The translations under genes were made by a program, and so were the position numbers. From Cupriavidus pauculus (GTDB taxonomy: Bacteria > Pseudomonadota > Gammaproteobacteria > Burkholderiales > Burkholderiaceae): 64,000 nucleotides of DNA. The notes under the pieces were generated by a model. The model had not been told where the DNA came from, did not search any database, and was given only the letters and a program-made list of their open reading frames with translations. The number at the start of each line of letters is the position of its first letter. Position 1 is the first letter of the stretch. Below, piece by piece: positions 49,338 through 59,951 of this stretch. The stretch is taken from assembly GCF_008693385.1 (NCBI RefSeq), contig NZ_CP044067.1:434001-498000 (forward strand), read 5' to 3'.

Positions 49338-50210
49338 TTACTCCCCGAGCGCGCCACCGGGCCGCATGGTGGCGCTCTCGAGCAGCTTCTCGTGGATAAA
49401 CGCGTGGAGCAGGATGGCCTCGCGTTCGCCGCAGCCGTCGAACGCCACGCCCACGCCGTGGAACGGCGCCTCGACGGTGCCGTCGCCATCGTCGCGCGTA
49501 AAGCCCGTAATCGAGAACTTCGACTTGATGCCAGCCGCGCGCAGCGTGAATTCCAGCCGGACCTCGCGGCCCGGTTCGGACAGCGCATCGCTGGCCGTGT
49601 TGATCGATGCCCCGCCGAGGCTCAGGTCCGTCAGCAAGACCGTCTGGGGCGGCATGCTGCCATCGACGACCGTCAGCTTGGCGACCACGCGCACGGGCAC
49701 GCGCACGCTGCCGCGCATCTCGCGGGTCTCCACGTTCTGGATATCGGCCAGCATCCAATAGGGAAACGGCGTGCGGGACGATGCATGGACGCGCGCGGAG
49801 AAGCTCAGGATGCTGGTGCCGGTAAAGCCGCGGAACAGGACCGTTTCGCCCTCGACGACATCGACCGCCTTGCCGGTCAGGTTCGGCCACGCGATAAAGG
49901 CCGCGCCCTCGGCAAAGCCGATCAGCCGGCTGACGGCCGCGCGACTCGCATCGCCGGGCCGCTTGACGTGCAGCAGCGTGCCCACCGGCAGGCCGTAGCG
50001 GTCGTGCCAGGGCGATCCGGGTTCGTCCGCGCCGAGCGGCGCCATGTCGTCCGCCCAGAAGCAGCGGCCGGCCTGAAGCACCATCCGGCGCTCCTCGTCG
50101 GTCTGGAAGACGGTGCCCTCGTCCGCTACCGGAAACCCGAGCTCGTCGACCAGCGCCGATTTCAGGGGCCTGCCCAGTTCGATGTCGTCCGCCTGAACCT
50201 CTTTTCGCAT
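49338..50210 (-). CDS. PilZ domain protein, YcgR-like flagellar brake type
   Basis: 290 residues from ATG 50210; no good Shine-Dalgarno, so the start is tentative. The N-terminal half resembles the YcgR PilZN beta-barrel (GLPVGTLLHVKRPGDASRAAVSRLIGF). The C-terminal PilZ domain has RGSVRVPVRVVAKL (RxxxR c-di-GMP motif) and LTDLSLGGASINT (D/NxSxxG). It should bind c-di-GMP and may alter motility. It converges on the thioredoxin-like gene. Confidence 0.85.
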   Translation of the reverse strand: MRKEVQADDIELGRPLKSALVDELGFPVADEGTVFQTDEERRMVLQAGRCFWADDMAPLGADEPGSPWHDRYGLPVGTLLHVKRPGDASRAAVSRLIGFAEGAAFIAWPNLTGKAVDVVEGETVLFRGFTGTSILSFSARVHASSRTPFPYWMLADIQNVETREMRGSVRVPVRVVAKLTVVDGSMPPQTVLLTDLSLGGASINTASDALSEPGREVRLEFTLRAAGIKSKFSITGFTRDDGDGTVEAPFHGVGVAFDGCGEREAILLHAFIHEKLLESATMRPGGALGE

Positions 50211-50298
50211 AAAAGGAATCCAATTGCGCCGCGAGCGCCTCATCCATAACTCTAGCAAACTCGGGCGGCAGTTTGGGCGCGTTCGAGTGGGGTGCGAG

Positions 50299-51783
50299 TC
50301 ACCGCGCGGACATGCCGTCGAGCACTTTGGATGCCGCCAGGTGCTGCGGAATCGACAAGCCCTGCCTCGCGTTCTCGGGCGCGATCTGCACGCCCTGCGC
50401 GCTGCCGCGCGCGGCCAGGTCGTTGCCCTTGCCATAGACATCGCGCGTTACGCTGCCCACCTCGGTATCGGACAGGTCGGCACCGGCCAGCAGCACGGCG
50501 GCCGTGGCAACGGTGGGCACCGGCTGGTCCTGCTCCGAGTAGGCGCCCTTGACGATCGTGTACGGGAAGTAGCCGCGCTGCGTGGCCACGAGCGCGTCGA
50601 TTCCGGCCTTGTTCAGCGGCAGCAGCCGGATCTGGTCGTCGGCGAGCATGTCGCGCACGCTGTCCGCCGGCACCCCGATGATCTGCACCACCGCGTCGAC
50701 CTCGTTCGCGCGCAGCGCGACGAGCGCATCGCCGATGGCCAGCTCTTTCGCCACGACGTCCGATAGCGCCAGACCATGCGCCTGCAGGACCCGCACCGCC
50801 GTGGTGCGCGAGGCCGAACCGGGCGTGCCGATCGCCACGCGCCTGCCGCGCAGGTCGGCCATCGACCTGACGGGCCCACGCGCGCTCACCAGCACGTGCA
50901 CGGCCTCCGGATACAGGCTGCCGATCGCGCGCAGCGCGCTATAGGGCCCGCTGTCCGCGAATGCACCCTTGCCTTCGTAGGCATCGAGCGCGGCATCGCC
51001 CTGTGCGAGCGCGAGCGACACGCGGCCATCGCGCAGCAGGCGCAGGTTTTCCTCGCCCCCATGCGTGACGAGCGGGACCGCGCGCACCTTCGAGGTCGCG
51101 GCCATGGCCTGCGCCAGCCGCAGATACTGGCCGTGCTCGGCGCCCGCCGCGATCGCATAGCCCGCGTCGAGACGCGCGCGCCGCGCCTGGATCGTCGCGT
51201 AGGCCGCCTGCAGTTCCTGCTGGACCACGGCCTGTTCCGCCGGAGAGGCCGACTGCTGCGCGGCATCGACGACCTTGCGCATGGCGTCGAGGATCGCGGT
51301 GGGTCCCTGCGTGGCGTTGGTCGCATAGGCCGGTGCCTCGGCGGGCCGGTAGCCGCCCGCGGACACGGCGACCCAGTCGTTGCCTTCGCGGCGATACAGC
51401 GCGGTGCCGTGCGCGCGAATGATGTCGCCGGCCTTGTTGCCGCCCGAGGTAATGCCGCTGATGCCCTTGGGTCCGGCACCGAGCGCCGAGACCAGCCCGG
51501 CCACACCGGGCGCATCCCACGCGCCGAAATCGAAGTCCCGCTTGAGCCGCAGTTCGGTATCGAAATAGACGACGCGCCGCGTCTCGCCGGACGGCGCCTT
51601 GATGTCGGCCTGCGAGCCGCGGCGCGCGAAGTCCGCCACCTCGATCGTGCCGGCGGGCAGTGCCTGCGCAAGACGCGCATCCACGCCATTGCGCAACGCG
51701 GCCACATCGGGGCCGCCGCCACAGGCGGAGAGCCACAGCGCGGCGGTGGCGACGATCAGGCTGCGAAACGCGGGCGCGCCCAT
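50299..51783 (-). CDS. TAXI-family TRAP-type solute-binding lipoprotein
   Basis: 494 residues from ATG 51783. A lipoprotein signal (ATAALWLSACGG) is followed by about 160 residues of unassigned sequence and then a TAXI binding-protein domain (LAQAMAATSKVRAVPLVTHGGEENLRLLRDGRVSLALAQGDAAL; MADLRGRRVAIGTPGSASRTTAVRVL; ANEVDAVVQIIGVPA). TAXI proteins normally serve TRAP permeases, but no TRAP permease is nearby; the gene starts two bases after the gltS stop. The ligand could be glutamate or a similar acid, by context only. Confidence 0.88.
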   Translation of the reverse strand: MGAPAFRSLIVATAALWLSACGGGPDVAALRNGVDARLAQALPAGTIEVADFARRGSQADIKAPSGETRRVVYFDTELRLKRDFDFGAWDAPGVAGLVSALGAGPKGISGITSGGNKAGDIIRAHGTALYRREGNDWVAVSAGGYRPAEAPAYATNATQGPTAILDAMRKVVDAAQQSASPAEQAVVQQELQAAYATIQARRARLDAGYAIAAGAEHGQYLRLAQAMAATSKVRAVPLVTHGGEENLRLLRDGRVSLALAQGDAALDAYEGKGAFADSGPYSALRAIGSLYPEAVHVLVSARGPVRSMADLRGRRVAIGTPGSASRTTAVRVLQAHGLALSDVVAKELAIGDALVALRANEVDAVVQIIGVPADSVRDMLADDQIRLLPLNKAGIDALVATQRGYFPYTIVKGAYSEQDQPVPTVATAAVLLAGADLSDTEVGSVTRDVYGKGNDLAARGSAQGVQIAPENARQGLSIPQHLAASKVLDGMSAR

Positions 51784-51785
51784 GA

Positions 51786-52973
51786 TCAGCCCCCCATGAA
51801 CGGCAACGCGAGCATCACCGTGAGCACGAACGCGTTCATCAGATCGACGAAAAACGCGCCGGCCAGTGGCGCGATCAGGTAGCTGCTCGGCGCCGGCCCG
51901 TGGCGCGCGGTAATCGCGGCCATATTGGCCATGGCGGTCGCCGTCGAGCCCATGTTGAAGCCAATGAATGCGGCCGACGTGACGGCGGCTTCGTAATCGC
52001 GCCCCATGAAGCGGAAGCACACGAAGATCACGTACAGCACGATGAATACCACCTGCATGGCGATGATCAGCAGGAACGGCCCCGCCGAGCGCGCCACGTC
52101 GACGACGTCGAGCGCCATCATCGTCATGACGAGGAACAGCGACAGGCACGTGCTGGAGATCAGGTCGGCCGCGCGGTCGTCCCACTTCACGCCGACGAAC
52201 GGCAGCAGGTTACGCAGCGCAATGCCGGCCATCATGCACCAGAGGAACGACGGTATCGTGATGGCGCCGCCCGAGAGCCGTTCCGCGAGCCAGCGGCTGG
52301 CCACCACGGCCGCGAGAATGCCAGCCAGCGAACCGATGACGGCCACGGTGGAGATGGGCGAGGCGGCCTCGCGCTCGCTGGCCACCGCGGCGTCGTCGGC
52401 CGCAGAGCGCAGGTTGTACTTGCCGATCAGGTACTGCGCCACGGGGCCCGCGATGATGCCGCCGACGATCAGGCCGATGGTCGCCACCGTCATCGACAGT
52501 TCCATCACCTGCTGCAGGTTGTTGATCTCGGCGAAGCGTTCGGCGTAGGCGGCGCCCGTGCCATGCCCGCCGACGAGCGTGATGGAGCCGCCGACGAGCC
52601 CGAAGATCGGATGGAGGTCGAGCACCTTCGCCATCGACACGCCGACGAGGTTCTGCACGAGGATGTACGGGAACAGGATGATCAGGAAGATCATCAGCGC
52701 GCGGCCGCCGCGTCGCAGCATGCGCAGGTCCGCGGTCAGGCCGACGCCGCCGAAGAACATCAGCAGCAGTGTCGGCTTGATGCTCTGCTCCATCGTGACC
52801 TGGAACCCGCTCGTGGCATAGGCCAGCGAGGCGAGCACCGCGAACAGCAGTCCGCCCGTGATCGGGTCGGGGATGTTGTAGCGGGATAGCACACCGACGC
52901 GCCGATTGATCAGCGCGCCGATGAGCAGCATGACAAGCGCAGCCAGCAGACTGGCGACGGGTTCGAGTTTCAT
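51786..52973 (-). CDS. gltS: sodium/glutamate symporter GltS
   Basis: 395 residues from ATG 52973, with AGGGAGA about nine bases upstream. Family-typical features are the two inverted halves with re-entrant loops: GGSITLVGGHGTGAAYAERF in the first half and AAFIGFNMGSTATAMANMAA in the second. About ten membrane segments. It takes up glutamate with sodium. The TAXI lipoprotein gene follows at once, so the two are an operon. Confidence 0.95.
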   Translation of the reverse strand: MKLEPVASLLAALVMLLIGALINRRVGVLSRYNIPDPITGGLLFAVLASLAYATSGFQVTMEQSIKPTLLLMFFGGVGLTADLRMLRRGGRALMIFLIILFPYILVQNLVGVSMAKVLDLHPIFGLVGGSITLVGGHGTGAAYAERFAEINNLQQVMELSMTVATIGLIVGGIIAGPVAQYLIGKYNLRSAADDAAVASEREAASPISTVAVIGSLAGILAAVVASRWLAERLSGGAITIPSFLWCMMAGIALRNLLPFVGVKWDDRAADLISSTCLSLFLVMTMMALDVVDVARSAGPFLLIIAMQVVFIVLYVIFVCFRFMGRDYEAAVTSAAFIGFNMGSTATAMANMAAITARHGPAPSSYLIAPLAGAFFVDLMNAFVLTVMLALPFMGG

Positions 52974-53085
52974 TCGGGAAATCTCCCTTGTTCTTCGCTC
53001 TCGAACGACTCCCTATTGATGACCATAGGGCGCACCCGCCGTCATTGCAACCCGACTTTTCCTGACTGCGTCAGCTATCTCCGGC

Positions 53086-54657
53086 TCAGGCGAGCATCGG
53101 CACGCCGCGGGATACGGGCAACTGGAACGATGCCACGGTGCCGCGCAGCACGTCGGCCTGCTCCTCGAGCGCCTGCGCGGCGGCCGCGGCCTCTTCCACG
53201 AGCGCGGCGTTCTGCTGCGTCACCTGGTCCATCTGGTTGACGGCGTGGCTCACCTGCTCGATACCGGCCGATTGCTCGACGGACGCCGCGCTGATCTCGC
53301 CCATGATGTCCGTCACGCGGCGCACCGCCTGCACTACCTCGCCCATCGTGGTGCCGGCCTGATCGACCTGCCGCGTCCCCGCTTCCACGCGGCTCACGGT
53401 GTCGTGGATCAGCGTGACGATCTCTTTCGCCGCCGTGGCCGAACGCTGCGCGAGCGCGCGCACTTCGCCCGCGACCACCGCGAAGCCGCGGCCCTGCTCG
53501 CCGGCACGCGCGGCTTCCACCGCGGCATTGAGCGCGAGGATATTGGTCTGGAACGCGATGCCCTCGATGACGCTCGTGATGTCGCCGATCTTCTTCGATG
53601 CGGCATCGATCTCGCTCATCGTGTCCACGACGCGGCGTACGGCCTCGCCACCGCGCGCCGCCGTGTCGGACGCATCGACGGCAAGCTGGTTGGCCTGCTT
53701 CGCGTTGTCCGCGTTCTGGCGCACGATCGACGTCAGTTCTTCCATGCTCGACGCGGTCTGCTGCAGCGCGCTGGCCTGCTCCTCGGTGCGTTGCGACAGG
53801 TCCTGGTTGCCCGCCGAGATCTGCCCGGTGGCGCTGGCAATCGCCTCGCTGCCGCCGCGCATGGTCTGGATCGTCGCGATCAACCCCTGCTGCATCTGAT
53901 GCAGGCCGCGCATCAGACGGCCCATTTCGCAGTGCGTGGTCGCCTGGATGGGTTGCGTCAGGTTGCCGCGCGCGATTTCGTCGAAGCTGTCGAGCATGCG
54001 CACGAGCGGGACCGAGATCGCGCGCTGCAGGCCGATGGCGCAGCCGAGCGCGGCCAGCACGCCCACGGCAATGGCGCCGATCACGAGCCACAGGAAATGC
54101 TGGGTCCGATCGGTGGCCTGCGCGTAGAGCGCCTCCGCCTGCTTGCGCTGTTCGCGCTCGAGGTCTTCCATCGCGGCGGAGAGCCCCGCATTGCGCGGCG
54201 GCAGCATGGCCATGATGATGTTGTCGGCCGTGGCGGTGTCGCGCGCGCGCAGCGCCGCGAACAGCGGATCGAGCCCGTCCTTGAAATACGCGGCGCGAAT
54301 GCCCTCGACCTTCTCCGCGAGCGCCTCTTCCTGCGGCGACATCGGCAGCGCGAGGTAAGCCTTCCACGCTTCGTCGGCCTTGGCGCGGTAAGCCTGCGCC
54401 TTGTCCACGGTCGCCATCGCGTCGGGGGCCTCCGGATGCAGCATCACGCGGTCGAGCGTGGTGCGCACCACGGTCAGGTTCAGCTGGGAGCGCGCGACAT
54501 GCGCCATCGCGGCCATTTCCTTGCCGTAGATTTCCTTGATATCGCGGTCGGCGGATTGCATTCCCACCGCGCCGATGACGCCGACCGCCGCGAGCAGCAC
54601 GGCAAGCAGGACCAGTGCCGCATTGAGACGCAGCCGGATGGACAACCTGTTGAACAT
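53086..54657 (-). CDS. methyl-accepting chemotaxis protein
   Basis: 523 residues from ATG 54657, which has AGGTG seven bases upstream. Two membrane segments (about 11-31 and 189-210) bracket a four-helix-bundle periplasmic domain of about 155 residues; HAMP ([21 protein letters not shown]) and the signalling hairpin with [37 protein letters not shown] follow. It lacks a C-terminal CheR-docking pentapeptide. The preceding gltS operon points to an amino-acid signal, but the ligand is unknown. Confidence 0.95.
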   Translation of the reverse strand: MFNRLSIRLRLNAALVLLAVLLAAVGVIGAVGMQSADRDIKEIYGKEMAAMAHVARSQLNLTVVRTTLDRVMLHPEAPDAMATVDKAQAYRAKADEAWKAYLALPMSPQEEALAEKVEGIRAAYFKDGLDPLFAALRARDTATADNIIMAMLPPRNAGLSAAMEDLEREQRKQAEALYAQATDRTQHFLWLVIGAIAVGVLAALGCAIGLQRAISVPLVRMLDSFDEIARGNLTQPIQATTHCEMGRLMRGLHQMQQGLIATIQTMRGGSEAIASATGQISAGNQDLSQRTEEQASALQQTASSMEELTSIVRQNADNAKQANQLAVDASDTAARGGEAVRRVVDTMSEIDAASKKIGDITSVIEGIAFQTNILALNAAVEAARAGEQGRGFAVVAGEVRALAQRSATAAKEIVTLIHDTVSRVEAGTRQVDQAGTTMGEVVQAVRRVTDIMGEISAASVEQSAGIEQVSHAVNQMDQVTQQNAALVEEAAAAAQALEEQADVLRGTVASFQLPVSRGVPMLA

Positions 54658-54802
54658 GATGGGCACCTGTTACGTGGACTTGCCTACGTAACGGCGTAAA
54701 ACGGCAGCACTTTAGACCCAACGTCTGTAATGTATGCTCTCCGAGGCGAAAACATGCGCCTCGGAGTACGATGGCATCCATTTTCAGACCGCCCCCCGGA
54801 TC

Positions 54803-55714
54803 ATGAAGCGCCAATTCGACGATCTCCAGCTCGGCAGCATCGAACTGTTCAACCTCGCCGCGGAGCTCAGCAGCTTCTCCGCGGCGGCCGTCGCCGCCGG
54901 CGTGACGCCCGCCGCGGTCAGCCGCAGCGTGTCGCGGCTCGAGGAGCGGCTCGGCGTCCGGCTGTTCGTGCGGACCACGCGCCAGATCCGGCTGACCGAG
55001 GAAGGCCGCGCCTACTACGAGCAGGCGCGCGTCGCGCTGGCCCAGCTCGTGGATGCCGAGCGCATGGTCAGCGGCCAGCACGCCGCGCCGTCGGGCCGGC
55101 TGCGCATCAGCCTGCCGACGCCGTACGCGCACTACCGCGTGCTGCCGGCACTGCCGGAATTCCGCAAGCGCTATCCCGACGTCGAGATGGACGTCCATAT
55201 CAGCAACCGCAACGTGGACTTTGCCGACGACACGTTCGACCTGTCGGTCCGCGGCCGCGCGCCCGACGACTCGACGCTGATCGCGCGCAAGCTCGAGGAT
55301 GCGGAGATGGTCGTGGTGGGCACCCCCGCCTATCTGAAGCACGCCGCGCCGCTCGAGACGCTCGACGATCTGCACGCCCACGAATGCATCGGCTTCGACA
55401 TGCCCAGCAGCGGGCGCCGCCTGCCGTGGATCTTCCAGGTGGAGGGAGAAACCGTCGAGATCGCCACCACGGGCACCTATCGGACCGCCGAGGATGCGCT
55501 GGGCGGTGCCACGCTCGCGCGCGCCGGTGCCGGCCTGTTCCAGACCTACCGGTTCGTGGTCGAGCAGGACCTGCGCGACGGCACGCTGGTCGAGGTGCTC
55601 AAGGACTTCGGCGGCAGTTCGCGGCCGTTCGTGTTGCTGTATCCCCATGCGCGCCATCTGTCGAGCCGCGTGCGTGCGCTGGTCGATTTCCTCGTCGAGA
55701 AATTCTCGGACTGA
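54803..55714 (+). CDS. LysR family transcriptional regulator
   Basis: 303 residues from ATG 54803. The helix-turn-helix reads LAAELSSFSAAAVAAGVTPAAVSRSVSRLEERLGVRLFVRTTRQIRLTEEG, typical of the large DsdC/CrgA-type subgroup, with a complete effector domain. Divergent from the chemoreceptor gene; target unknown. Confidence 0.92.
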   Translation: MKRQFDDLQLGSIELFNLAAELSSFSAAAVAAGVTPAAVSRSVSRLEERLGVRLFVRTTRQIRLTEEGRAYYEQARVALAQLVDAERMVSGQHAAPSGRLRISLPTPYAHYRVLPALPEFRKRYPDVEMDVHISNRNVDFADDTFDLSVRGRAPDDSTLIARKLEDAEMVVVGTPAYLKHAAPLETLDDLHAHECIGFDMPSSGRRLPWIFQVEGETVEIATTGTYRTAEDALGGATLARAGAGLFQTYRFVVEQDLRDGTLVEVLKDFGGSSRPFVLLYPHARHLSSRVRALVDFLVEKFSD

Positions 55715-55828
55715 ACATCAGTTGATACATCGTGGAACAGGTTTCGGCCCGGTTCCGCCTTGACTTGTTCATCTCAATATACGAACATGATTTCGACATC
55801 GATCTGTTTTTAGGATCATCCGAACATC

Positions 55829-56710
55829 ATGGATCTGGCCGAACTCGAGATATTCCGCACCGTCGCGCAGGAGCAGAGCGTGACGCGGGCCGCCGCGGCG
55901 CTCGACCGCGCGCAGTCCAACGTGACCACGCGCGTCAAGCAACTCGAGGAGTCGCTCGGCGTGTCGCTGTTCCGCCGCGACAGCAAGCGCATGGTGCTCA
56001 CGCCCGAGGGCCAGCGGTTTCTCGGGTACGCCAACCGCCTGCTCGCGCTGGCCGAGGAGGCGCGGCAGTCGATGCAGCAGGCCGTGCCCACGGGGCGCCT
56101 GCGTGTCGGCTCGATGGAGGCGGCGGCCGCCAGCCGGCTCACGCATCCGCTCGCCCGGTTTCATCAGCAGTGGCCCGATGTCGAGCTCGAGCTCCAGACC
56201 GGCACCACGCAGTTCCTGACCGATGCCGTGGCGGGCCATCGGCTCGACTGCGCGCTCGTCGCGCATGCCGCGCCCGATACACGTTCCGACCTGCCGCCTG
56301 ACTTCGGTCCCGGCATCGCGGGCAGCTATCTGTTCACCGAAGACCTCGTCCTCGTGGCACCGGCCAGTCACAAGCGCGTGCGCCGCCCGTCGGACCTCGC
56401 GCTCCGGACGCTGGCCGCCTTCGCGCGCGGCTGCACGTACCGGCAATGCGCGCTCGACTGGCTGGCCAGCGAAGGCGAAGGCGCGCCCGACATCAAGGTG
56501 CTCGAGATGTCCTCCTATCACGCGATGCTGGCCAGCGTCAGCGCCGGCGCCGCGGTAGCGATCGTACCGAAGTCGCTACTCGATCAACATCGGTATACGC
56601 TCGACGTACAGACCATCAGCCTGCGCAAGGTACCGACGTACCTGATTCGCCGCGAGGGCTACGACACGGTTGCGTACACGGCATTCCTCGAGGAGTTGCA
56701 ACGTGTCTAG
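55829..56710 (+). CDS. LysR family transcriptional regulator upstream of an MFS gene
   Basis: 293 residues from ATG 55829. MDLAELEIFRTVAQEQSVTRAAAALDRAQSNVTTRVKQLEESLGVSLFRRDSKRM is a clean LysR winged helix. The effector domain ends ELQRV. It overlaps the MFS gene by eight bases, so it is cotranscribed with the transporter, an arrangement seen for LysR regulators of their own exporters. GTTCATCTCAATATACGAAC near 55768 may be its binding site. Confidence 0.92.
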   Translation: MDLAELEIFRTVAQEQSVTRAAAALDRAQSNVTTRVKQLEESLGVSLFRRDSKRMVLTPEGQRFLGYANRLLALAEEARQSMQQAVPTGRLRVGSMEAAAASRLTHPLARFHQQWPDVELELQTGTTQFLTDAVAGHRLDCALVAHAAPDTRSDLPPDFGPGIAGSYLFTEDLVLVAPASHKRVRRPSDLALRTLAAFARGCTYRQCALDWLASEGEGAPDIKVLEMSSYHAMLASVSAGAAVAIVPKSLLDQHRYTLDVQTISLRKVPTYLIRREGYDTVAYTAFLEELQRV

Positions 56711-57860
56711 CCTCCACTCCACTGCCGCGCGCGCGGCACCGGCCGCCGCATCCCAGCTGGGCGCCACCATCGCGGCCATGCTCGCGTTGTCGGTCGCCAT
56801 GGGCTTCGGGCGCTTTGCGTTCACGGGCATGTATCCGCTGATGGTGCGCGACCATCTGCTCTCCGTCGATGGGGGGTCGTGGGCGGCTTCCGGCAACTAT
56901 GCGGGCTATCTGATCGGCGCGCTGCTGGCTTCGCGCCTGCCCACCGCGCGCGCGGCCGCGATCACGCGCGCGGCCCTCGTCGGGACCGTGCTCGCGCTGC
57001 TGGCGCTGGCCCTGCCCGTACCCGCAGGCGTGGTCATTGCGATCCGCTTCGTGGCGGGGGTGCTCAGCGCGTTCGGCCTCGTTGCCGCGGCGGTCTGGCT
57101 GTTTTCGCATGTTGGCAATCATCGCGGCGCGCCGCTGCTGTTCGCGGGCGTCGGGGTCGGTATCCTCGTTTCGGCAGAGATCATCGCGGGCGGCAACCTC
57201 GCGGGGTGGTCGAGCCCTGCCGTGTGGATAGCGCTGTCGGTCGCGGCCGCGGCATTCGTGCTGGTCGCGTGGCCCGCACTGGGCCGCGAGTATCGCAATA
57301 CCGCGGATGCCGCCGCCCACGGCGCGCTGCCCGGGCTCGTCGGTCCCTGGCCACTGATCGCCGCTTATGGGCTGGCCGGGTATGGCTATATCGTGACCGC
57401 GACCTATCTGCCGCTGTTTATCCACGATGCGCTCGGTCATGTGGATCCGATCCACGTCTGGGCGGCGTTCGGCCTTGGCGCGGCACCGTCGTGCTTCGTC
57501 TGGCATGCCGCGCACGAGCGCTTTGGCACGCGCCGTGCGCTGTCGGTCAACCTGATCCTGCAGGCGATCGGCGTATTGCTGCCCGTGCTCGTGCCGTCGG
57601 CCGCGGGCTATCTCGGCAGCGCGGTGCTGGTCGGCGCGACATTCGTCGGCACCACGACCATCGCGTTGTCCGCGGCGCGGCATGTCGCGCATCGCGTGAA
57701 CTTCAATATCGTCGCGGTCCTGACCGCCGCCTACGGCATTGGCCAGATCGCCGGGCCACTGGCTTCCAGCGCGCTGATGGGCCATTCGCACAGCTTCACG
57801 CTGCCGCTGGTCAGTGCCGCTGGCGCGCTGGTGACCGCCACCGTGTTCTGCTTTCTCTGA
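56703..57860 (+). CDS. MFS transporter, YbfB/YjiJ family
   Basis: 385 residues from GTG 56703, with GAGGAG seven bases upstream. Twelve predicted membrane segments. ALSVAMGFGRFAFTGMYPLMVRDHLLS near the N-terminus is diagnostic for YbfB/YjiJ. The GTG lies within the last codons of the LysR gene. Substrate unknown; the downstream nitronate monooxygenase suggests a link to a nitroalkane or its product only by position. Confidence 0.9.
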   Translation: MSSLHSTAARAAPAAASQLGATIAAMLALSVAMGFGRFAFTGMYPLMVRDHLLSVDGGSWAASGNYAGYLIGALLASRLPTARAAAITRAALVGTVLALLALALPVPAGVVIAIRFVAGVLSAFGLVAAAVWLFSHVGNHRGAPLLFAGVGVGILVSAEIIAGGNLAGWSSPAVWIALSVAAAAFVLVAWPALGREYRNTADAAAHGALPGLVGPWPLIAAYGLAGYGYIVTATYLPLFIHDALGHVDPIHVWAAFGLGAAPSCFVWHAAHERFGTRRALSVNLILQAIGVLLPVLVPSAAGYLGSAVLVGATFVGTTTIALSAARHVAHRVNFNIVAVLTAAYGIGQIAGPLASSALMGHSHSFTLPLVSAAGALVTATVFCFL

Positions 57861-57869
57861 GAGTTCATC

Positions 57870-58946
57870 ATGACTAGTTCCCTGCTCGATCGTCTCGGCA
57901 TCACGCTGCCCATCATCCAGGCGCCCATGGCGGGCGTCAGTACGCCGGCCATGGCGGCGGCGGTTTCCAATGCGGGCGGCCTCGGTTCGCTGGGCGTGGG
58001 CGCGACCAATGCGGCCGGCGCGCGCAAGGTCATTCGCGAGACGCGCGCGCTCACGGACAAGCCGTTCAATATCAATCTGTTCTGCCACCCGCCGGCGGTA
58101 GCGGACGCGGCGGTCGAGCGCGCATGGCTGGACTATCTGGCGCCGGAATTCGCCAAGTGGGGCGCGGAGCCGCCGACGCGGCTGGCCGAGATCTACAAGA
58201 GTTTTGTCGCGGACGAGGAAATGCTCGAGATGCTGCTCGAGGAGAAGCCTGCCGTGGTGAGCCTGCATTTCGGGCTGCCGCGCCGCGAATGGCTCGACCG
58301 CTTGCGCGCGGCGGGCATCTATCTGATGGCGAGCGCGACCAACCTTGCGGAAGCGCGACTGATCGAGGCGGCGGGCGTCGATGCGATCGTGGCGCAGGGG
58401 GTCGAGGCCGGTGGCCATCGCGGGATGTTCGACCTGAACGCGGTCGATGAAGGTCTCGGCACGATGGCGCTCGTGCGTGTGCTCGTGAAGAACACGAAGC
58501 TGCCGGTCGTGGCCGCGGGCGGGATCATGGACGGCGCCGGCATCGCGGCGGCGCTGGCGCTTGGCGCGCAGGCCGCGCAACTGGGTACGGCATTCGTGAC
58601 GACCACCGAGTCGGCCGCGGATGCGGCGTATCGCAATGCGCTGCTATCGGGTGCGCCGTTCCGCACGGCGTTCACGCGCTCGATCTCCGGGCGCGCGGCG
58701 CGTGGCATCCATAACCGCCTGATGGCGCTGGGCGAGGCGCCCGGGCATCCGCGCGTGCCCGATTATCCGATTACCTATGACGCGGGCAAGTCGCTGCATG
58801 CGGCGGCCAAGGCGAAGGGGTCGGCCGACTATGCGGCGCAGTGGTCGGGCCAGGCGGGCTCGCTTGCACGGGCGATGTCGTCGGCCGAACTGGTTGCCAC
58901 GCTGGCGAAGGAGTTGAACGAGACCGTCGCCGCCCTGCGCGGGTGA
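57870..58946 (+). CDS. nitronate monooxygenase (2-nitropropane dioxygenase family)
   Basis: 358 residues. TIM-barrel FMN enzyme: [70 protein letters not shown] and the conserved His in EAGGHRG. It oxidises nitronates to a carbonyl compound and nitrite. It lies nine bases after the MFS gene and is probably in the same operon. Confidence 0.93.
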   Translation: MTSSLLDRLGITLPIIQAPMAGVSTPAMAAAVSNAGGLGSLGVGATNAAGARKVIRETRALTDKPFNINLFCHPPAVADAAVERAWLDYLAPEFAKWGAEPPTRLAEIYKSFVADEEMLEMLLEEKPAVVSLHFGLPRREWLDRLRAAGIYLMASATNLAEARLIEAAGVDAIVAQGVEAGGHRGMFDLNAVDEGLGTMALVRVLVKNTKLPVVAAGGIMDGAGIAAALALGAQAAQLGTAFVTTTESAADAAYRNALLSGAPFRTAFTRSISGRAARGIHNRLMALGEAPGHPRVPDYPITYDAGKSLHAAAKAKGSADYAAQWSGQAGSLARAMSSAELVATLAKELNETVAALRG

Positions 58947-58959
58947 TCTCCCGCACCGC

Positions 58960-59919
58960 TCAGCTACCGTGCATCACGGGCAGCACGTCCCGTGCAAGCT
59001 CCTCCATGACCTCCCGCGGCGGGCGTGGCGAGTCGGTGAGGTTGAAGGCGACATGGTGCGTGCCCGCGTCGCGCATTGCCTCCAGCAGGTCCACCAGCGC
59101 GCGGGCGCCCGTGCGGTAGCCAAGATGGATCGGCACCGGCGGTTCGTCACGCCGGTCGCAGAGTTCGAGCCGCGTCGCCACGCCAAACGCGCGAAACCGC
59201 CCGCCCGACCAGCGTTCGGCCGCATTGCGCCACATGCGATACCGATCGCGCTGCGCATCGGGGTCGCGGTGATACGTCATCCAGCCAATGGCATGCCGCG
59301 CGATCCAGCCCACGCTCTGCCCCCCCGAGCCGACCGCCATCATCGGCACCGGCCCCGGCAGCCGCGGCAACAGATAGAACTCGGGCGCGTCGTCCGCGCG
59401 CACATCGGGCACCACGCGCGACGGATGATCGAGCGCCGCCGCCACGGTTTCCCAATGCGAGCGGAACAGATCGCGCCGCGCCTCCGTGTCCTGCCCGAAC
59501 GCCGCATACTCGGGCGGCCGGTCGCCCGACCCGAGCCCGAGGATAAAACGGCCGCCCGACAGGTCGCTCACCGAGATCGCCCCCTTGGCAATATGCAGCG
59601 GATGCCGCAGCGTCAGCACCACGGCACCGCTGACCAGCGCAATGCGCCGCGTGCGCGCGGCCAGCGCGCCCAGCAGCACCCACGGATCGAGATGGCCGAC
59701 CGGATCCGGATACGCATCGCTGTTCAGCGGCACGTCGCGGACCCACAGCGCACGGAAACCCAGCGCGTCCGCGTGTTCGGCCAGCGCCAGCTGCTGCCCG
59801 AAATCCGCGACGATCTCGCCCTTTCCCAGCAGCGGCAACACGAGCCCGACCGACAATCGGTCCGGCTCGAAGACACGTGCCTCGATGGGTACCGCATCGC
59901 GTTCGGCGTTCGACGACAT
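58960..59919 (-). CDS. LLM class flavin-dependent oxidoreductase
   Basis: 319 residues from ATG 59919, with AGGAG ten bases upstream. Bacterial luciferase-like fold: LSVGLVLPLLGKGE, FRALWVRDVPLNSD, HPLHIAKGAISVSDLSGGRFILGLGSGDRPPEYAAFG. Flavin (FMN or F420) is expected; substrate unknown. It converges on the nitronate monooxygenase gene, with 13 bases between the stops. Confidence 0.9.
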   Translation of the reverse strand: MSSNAERDAVPIEARVFEPDRLSVGLVLPLLGKGEIVADFGQQLALAEHADALGFRALWVRDVPLNSDAYPDPVGHLDPWVLLGALAARTRRIALVSGAVVLTLRHPLHIAKGAISVSDLSGGRFILGLGSGDRPPEYAAFGQDTEARRDLFRSHWETVAAALDHPSRVVPDVRADDAPEFYLLPRLPGPVPMMAVGSGGQSVGWIARHAIGWMTYHRDPDAQRDRYRMWRNAAERWSGGRFRAFGVATRLELCDRRDEPPVPIHLGYRTGARALVDLLEAMRDAGTHHVAFNLTDSPRPPREVMEELARDVLPVMHGS

Positions 59920-59951
59920 GGCGCTTTCTCCTGACGGTGACTCATGGAAGC

